Of a stretch of DNA of 22,339 bases, positions 19,207 through 22,339 are shown piece by piece (within the stretch, counting starts at the first letter, position 1; every line of letters starts with the position of its first letter). The notes under the pieces are model-generated. The model was not told the DNA's origin. It saw only the letters and a program-made list of their open reading frames with translations, and did no database searches. The stretch comes from a virus, in the IMG/VR virus record IMGVR_UViG_3300020171_000138, positions 1 through 22,339 of that record; one strand, given 5' to 3'. Both the position numbers and the translations under genes were made by a program.

Positions 19207-19262
19207 AAATCCTCCCTTCCCCGTTTGGGGATGATGTCCGCGAATAGAACCACGGCGTTCAT
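19194..19262 (-). CDS. Possible tiny coupled ORF, 22 codons
   Basis: An ATG at 19262 overlaps the stop of the preceding gene as ATGA and opens MNAVVLFADIIPKRGREDLW, with its TGA ending inside the start of the holin-like gene. Its end contains the GGGAGG ribosome site of the holin. It may simply be spacer that delivers ribosomes. There is no independent support for a protein. Confidence 0.25.
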   Translation of the reverse strand: MNAVVLFADIIPKRGREDLWGQ

Positions 19263-19396
19263 CCTACGAAATTCAATATCATTTTCATTGCCCATATGAC
19301 CAACGTTGCTGTCAGGCTGGCAAGCACTTTTAGGGCAAGAGAACGGAAAAATTCTTCCAGTCCAGCATTGCGTGACATATTCACCCGGACCGTCAT
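19259..19396 (-). CDS. Small single-pass membrane protein, 45 residues
   Basis: The ORF starts at ATG 19396 overlapping the upstream stop as ATGA and ends in TGA at 19259. After a polar N-terminus (MTVRVNMSRNAGLEEFFRSL) one helix, ALKVLASLTATLVIWAMKMI, spans the membrane. In a lysis region it may be an antiholin or accessory membrane protein. No family recognised. Confidence 0.5.
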   Translation of the reverse strand: MTVRVNMSRNAGLEEFFRSLALKVLASLTATLVIWAMKMILNFVG

Positions 19397-19650
19397 TGCA
19401 TCGCCTTGGCGAGATATTGTAGTCCAACCGATATCGCGATACCTGCGAGGTCTGCACCGACATCCTTCCAATCCCACCCCGTGCCACCAGGGACGGTAGC
19501 ATCGTGGTACTCCTTCGCAAGTCCTGCGAGTAGAGCGATACCGACCGCACCAAGCATGTATTCGTTTTTACCCGTTATCTGGTAGGGAACCGATGATACC
19601 GACGCGATCATGAACGATGCGGTTAGATGTTTCCACTTGTCCTCTTGCAC
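19393..19650 (-). CDS. YfiM/DUF2279-like small protein
   Basis: The start is GTG 19650, with GGAGG 5 bases upstream. The 85-residue product begins MQEDKWKHLTASFMIASVSS, continues LGAVGIALLAGLAKEYHDAT and WDWKDVGADLAGIAISVGLQ. The KHxxAS start, GxxKEYxD and WxDxxADxxG blocks are those of YfiM-like proteins, which have a few hydrophobic helices. The family is of unknown function; in phages it turns up around lysis genes. Confidence 0.6.
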   Translation of the reverse strand: MQEDKWKHLTASFMIASVSSVPYQITGKNEYMLGAVGIALLAGLAKEYHDATVPGGTGWDWKDVGADLAGIAISVGLQYLAKAMQ

Positions 19651-19659
19651 TACTGCCTC

Positions 19660-19797
19660 CTAAACAACACTTTGTATAATCGCAACACTTGCATCCAACA
19701 CCCCCTGCACCTCTGCCCGAACCGCTTCCGGCACTTGTTCTATGGTCATGTCACCCTTCTTGATTCTTTCAACGTACGCTCTGATAAAAATATTCAT
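19660..19797 (-). CDS. CD1375-like small protein
   Basis: The start is ATG 19797 with GGAGG upstream, overlapping the tail-fibre stop as TGATG. The 45-residue product reads MNIFIRAYVERIKKGDMTIE followed by QVPEAVRAEVQ, matching the short CD1375-type proteins (YxxxIKxG...TIExVPxxxRxxV) that lie just after tail-fibre genes in Firmicutes phages. Function unknown; position suggests a tail or lysis accessory. Confidence 0.65.
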   Translation of the reverse strand: MNIFIRAYVERIKKGDMTIEQVPEAVRAEVQGVLDASVAIIQSVV

Positions 19798-21467
19798 CAC
19801 ACCACCTCCGTTACTGTCCAGCTTGCGATTGCACCATTCGTTACCACTGGTTTGTACTTGTAGTACTTTCCGTTTGCAGAGTCGGCTACAACCACGTTTG
19901 AGTTCAGATACTCCGCTGTTGTCAACCCCTCTGGATTCGCTACGCTGTAGAAGTAAATCACGTTCACCAAGTCCCCACTTGTCAGACTTGCACTTGTGAA
20001 GGAGAGTCCGTCACCTGCTATCACTGCATCGGTAAGAAGTGTCTGTACACCGGTGGCAAAGTCCACTTTGTATAGCTTATCAATACTGGAAATTGGGTGG
20101 TCTGTGTCAAAGATATCGAACTTGGTTGTGTAGATTCCAACGTCTGGAATTGCTGGTTCCCAATACACTGATGCACCGGCTGGGATTGCTCCGTCGCTGT
20201 CGATGGGGGTTGTGATGGGGGTTGCTAACTGATAATAGATTACTGTTCCTGCAAGGGCGGTTCGTGCTTCTGCGATGGAGGCGTATGTGCCTTTTGGGAA
20301 AAATATATAAAATGTATCGGATGATGTGCCAAATGTGTGATTTGTATTAGCGACATCCCAATCGGCAAGGCTAACTTCGGTTAATTGATTTCCACCAAAG
20401 TAGACTGTTAGCTTACCTTCTACGCCAGTAGCCCAAGTTGAGGCAAGAGGAAAAGTTGTAGATTTAACGGCAAAGACATCATCCCGATTTGTGCCACTTG
20501 TAAGAATAGCTTCTAGGTCACTCGCCTGCAACACATACCTCTGCACATTCTGCACATGCACCAACCGCCCATCTTGTACCTCAACGCTATCCTTTGTACT
20601 CGGTACGCTACGTCCCTCCGGTGCGGTGAAGTAGAGGTCGTGGAACTCTGTTTCATCAGCATTAGACCCCCGATACCTTCCTGTCATTGGCACGTTTTTA
20701 GTGTCGGCAAAGTAGGTGGGGAAGATGTTCTTGGAGGTTGCAAGGTCTGGGATACTAGAGAAGGTTTGGGTGAGGTTGATGATAGCCATGTTAGCTATCG
20801 CACCAGAGTTATTTGTCGCTGTTATGTTCGAGCCTGTGCCTGTAATCTGCACTTTGTTGAGTACGTCATAGTATATATTCGACAACACACTAGCGAAGGT
20901 TACAGTCCCACCGATTGCTATAGATGCACCGTTGACGATATTCCTAGCCGTCAACCCCTCACGCTTCATCTTCAAGTTGCCAGTCGCATTCTTCGGCAAT
21001 GCCAAGATGCCATAATCACTCACCGATATCTTGGCTTCCGATTGGTTGGCAAGGGTCTGGTCACGCCGGATGTCGGCTATGGCGAGGTCGTTTTCTACGG
21101 TTTTGACTTTGACGGTGGAGAGTTCTGTGCTAACAAGGTCAACAGCATCTTTGATAGACTTGGCAACCGATCCTACTGTTGTGTCGTTGGCGTTGAGGGT
21201 GGTAATATTTCCCTCTGCCGTAGTCAACCTTGTGTCCAACGCATTGTATCCAGACGAGTCGATGAATAGTCCACCGACAGTCCATGCGAGAGTCTCGTCG
21301 TTGTAGTAGTACCAGTTCCCGTCAGCTGTGACAACGTAGATGTAGGCGTGGTTTGGGTTTGCCGTTTGGAGTGCCACGAGAGTCGCGTACGTTCCAGCAG
21401 GGCCATATCCAACCGCCTGTGCAATCTTTTTCGCTTGTAGTGCGATTGCGAGTGTTACAATGTCCAT
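19797..21467 (-). CDS. Tail fibre / receptor-binding protein
   Basis: The start is ATG 21467, with GGAGG 4 bases upstream; the frame extends to 21521 but without a site. The 556-residue product begins MDIVTLAIALQAKKIAQAVG, followed by a small beta-rich domain (YIYVVTADGNWYYYNDETL). A coiled-coil region (about residues 95-150; LDTRLTTAEGNITTLNANDT) and beta-rich repeats come next. FYIFFPKGTYASIAEARTAL then GTVIYYQLATPI is a segment common in phage tail-fibre and host-specificity proteins. The C-terminus (about 440-556) is beta-rich and likely contacts the receptor. No catalytic site is visible. Confidence 0.75.
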   Translation of the reverse strand: MDIVTLAIALQAKKIAQAVGYGPAGTYATLVALQTANPNHAYIYVVTADGNWYYYNDETLAWTVGGLFIDSSGYNALDTRLTTAEGNITTLNANDTTVGSVAKSIKDAVDLVSTELSTVKVKTVENDLAIADIRRDQTLANQSEAKISVSDYGILALPKNATGNLKMKREGLTARNIVNGASIAIGGTVTFASVLSNIYYDVLNKVQITGTGSNITATNNSGAIANMAIINLTQTFSSIPDLATSKNIFPTYFADTKNVPMTGRYRGSNADETEFHDLYFTAPEGRSVPSTKDSVEVQDGRLVHVQNVQRYVLQASDLEAILTSGTNRDDVFAVKSTTFPLASTWATGVEGKLTVYFGGNQLTEVSLADWDVANTNHTFGTSSDTFYIFFPKGTYASIAEARTALAGTVIYYQLATPITTPIDSDGAIPAGASVYWEPAIPDVGIYTTKFDIFDTDHPISSIDKLYKVDFATGVQTLLTDAVIAGDGLSFTSASLTSGDLVNVIYFYSVANPEGLTTAEYLNSNVVVADSANGKYYKYKPVVTNGAIASWTVTEVV

Positions 21468-21658
21468 ATCGCCTCCACCTTCTTCTCCCATTGGGATACA
21501 CCGGAGAGTAGGGATGTACATACGTAGAGGTCGCCGGTATCAACCTCCAAGAACGTTGCCCCGATAGGAGCGTCTGTGAGTTTCGTGTCCGTGGACAGTC
21601 CCCGGTAGTCGTATACGTCTACAGTCGGGGTTGCGTTGTTGATCGGTACTGCTTGCAT
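21455..21658 (-). CDS. Small tail-associated protein, 67 residues
   Basis: The start is ATG 21658 with AAGGAG 6 bases upstream, and the end overlaps the tail-fibre gene by 13 bases. KLTDAPIGATFLEVDTGDLY followed by VCTSLLSG is typical of short phage proteins and of tail-fibre heads, with a beta structure that ends in QWEKKVEAIWTL. It probably is a structural accessory of the fibre or its adaptor. Confidence 0.6.
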   Translation of the reverse strand: MQAVPINNATPTVDVYDYRGLSTDTKLTDAPIGATFLEVDTGDLYVCTSLLSGVSQWEKKVEAIWTL

Positions 21659-21668
21659 TTAATTCTCC

Positions 21669-21800
21669 TTAGAATAGGCTACGTATGTAGTTCTTCGCCT
21701 CTACCTTCCCGGCAAGGCTTGCGTTTGCTATTTCCTCGTTGTCTCCAAGGTACTTGAGGAACCTGTCGCTCATTTCATCGACGGTATAATCGATTGCCAT
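21669..21800 (-). CDS. Small helical protein, 43 residues
   Basis: The start is ATG 21800 with AAGGAG 7 bases upstream, part of the 3' end of the repeat-protein gene. The product (MAIDYTVDEMSDRFLKYLGD at its start) is acidic then basic, ending KNYIRSLF. No family recognised. The strong site and the compact spacing support translation. Confidence 0.55.
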   Translation of the reverse strand: MAIDYTVDEMSDRFLKYLGDNEEIANASLAGKVEAKNYIRSLF

Positions 21801-21812
21801 TTTTTTGCTCCT

Positions 21813-22339
21813 TTATACTACCCATAGAAGCTCTTTTCTATGGGTATATATAATATCAGAAGCACTGTCACAACTAATGAGGTTTGTACCATCAAATACA
21901 AGTCCTGTTGGTGCTGTCGCTGGTGATGAAAAACTAGATAAAATAGTAGTACTAAATCCATCATGTATGTAAATCAAGTCAGAGTCCCTATCACAACTAA
22001 TAAGATTTGTACCGTCGAATGCTAGTCCAAAAGGAGCTGTCGCTGGTGATGCAAAACTGCTTAGGATGGCGGCACTGATGCCAGAGTGAATATATATCAG
22101 ACCAGAAGCACCGTCACAACTAATAAGATTTGTACCGTCGAATGCTAGTCCAAAAGGAGCTGTCGCTGGTGATGCAAAACTGCTTAGGATGGCGGCACTG
22201 ATGCCAGAGTGAATATATATTGTATCTGAAATACTATCACAGCTAATCAAGTTCGTACCGTCGAATGCTAGTCCGGTTGGTTGTCCTCCCGGTGATGCAA
22301 AACTGCTTAGGATGGCGGCACTGATGCCAGAGTGAATAT
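21813..22339 (-). CDS. Beta-propeller-like repeat protein, C-terminal part
   Basis: The minus-strand frame is open from the right edge to TAA at 21813, giving the last 175 or so residues; the start lies beyond 22339. It consists of 41-residue units, each IYIHSGISAAILSSFASP... then GLAFDGTNLISCD, which read like blades of an NHL/YWTD-type beta-propeller (strand, turn, DGTNL, strand, D). At least four units are present, the last one degenerate (DIIYTHRKELLWVV). By location just upstream of the tail-fibre genes it is probably a tail or adsorption protein. Signal peptide and N-terminal domain cannot be seen. Confidence 0.6.
   Translation of the reverse strand, partial: IHSGISAAILSSFASPGGQPTGLAFDGTNLISCDSISDTIYIHSGISAAILSSFASPATAPFGLAFDGTNLISCDGASGLIYIHSGISAAILSSFASPATAPFGLAFDGTNLISCDRDSDLIYIHDGFSTTILSSFSSPATAPTGLVFDGTNLISCDSASDIIYTHRKELLWVV
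21991..22221. repeat. 123-bp tandem coding repeat with a 108-bp identical stretch
   Basis: Positions 21991-22098 and 22114-22221 are identical, with a 123-base period; one flanking unit (from 22237) matches over most of its length and another (21868-21990) is more diverged. Near-perfect copies beside diverged ones indicate recent unit duplication or gene conversion. Confidence 0.85.

Noticed and set aside
20556-21269. 237-codon plus-strand ORF
   Set aside because: Antisense to the tail-fibre gene, Cys/Arg/Tyr-rich and without ribosome site.
21813-22339. CRISPR array
   Set aside because: The repeats are 123 bp, contiguous, in frame and code for a repetitive protein; there are no short repeats with unique spacers.
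21813-22339. Diversity-generating retroelement target
   Set aside because: No reverse transcriptase or template repeat is visible, and differences are not focused on adenines.

Overview
The window is a compact tailed-phage genome, or a prophage-like stretch of one, with no recognisable bacterial housekeeping genes. Short genes overlap by ATGA or TGATG, Shine-Dalgarno sites are strong (AAGGAG/GGAGG), and packaging, recombination, replication, lysis and tail-fibre genes are all present. The portal resembles the T7-type head-tail connector family, which suggests a short-tailed (podovirus-like) virion. A RecU-like resolvase, a CD1375-type small protein, YopX and DUF551 proteins recall phages of Firmicutes. 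However, one late gene has a C-terminus typical of an outer-membrane beta-barrel, so a diderm host (for example a diderm Firmicute or a spirochaete) is plausible. I cannot fix the host from sequence alone.

Layout. (1) Positions 1-3205, minus strand: packaging genes in the order small terminase, large terminase (ATPase and nuclease domains in two separate ORFs), portal (cut by the left edge). (2) Positions 3342-14742, minus strand: a long leftward early operon. Its upstream end carries a coiled-coil protein, a small DNA-binding protein, a sliding-clamp-like protein, a YopX protein, a Rad52-like annealing protein, a PD-(D/E)XK nuclease, an ASCH protein, a NinB-like protein and SSB. Next come an AT-rich HNH endonuclease that looks inserted, many small proteins, a noncoding RNA patch at 7562-7891 with two tRNA-like elements, an HNH-like protein, a RecU-like resolvase and a series of tiny zinc-ribbon, DUF551 and cysteine-protease-like accessory proteins. 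(3) Positions 14743-14971: a divergent control region with back-to-back sigma70-type promoters, followed on the right by a structured leader that ends in a strong intrinsic terminator. (4) Positions 14972-17525, plus strand: a short replication operon with a winged-helix initiator carrying a probable iteron-type origin, a DnaB-like helicase and two small proteins, closed by a bidirectional terminator. (5) Positions 17575-22339, minus strand: late genes in the order beta-propeller-repeat protein (cut by the right edge), small tail proteins, tail fibre, CD1375-like protein, YfiM-like protein, small membrane proteins, holin-like protein, a four-helix membrane protein and a signal-anchored coiled-coil protein with an outer-membrane-type end.

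How it fits together: the two divergent promoters would start recombination functions leftward and replication functions rightward. Perfect or near-perfect promoters inside the left operon (8126-8154 and 10611-10639) can add transcription. No endolysin, integrase or repressor was recognised, and most virion structural genes must lie outside the window. The most unusual points are the split terminase, the leaderless gene behind a perfect consensus promoter, the tRNA-like/pseudoknot RNA patch, the terminator-bearing leader of the replication operon, the 23-bp-spaced iterons, and the possible one-protein periplasm-spanning lysis factor.
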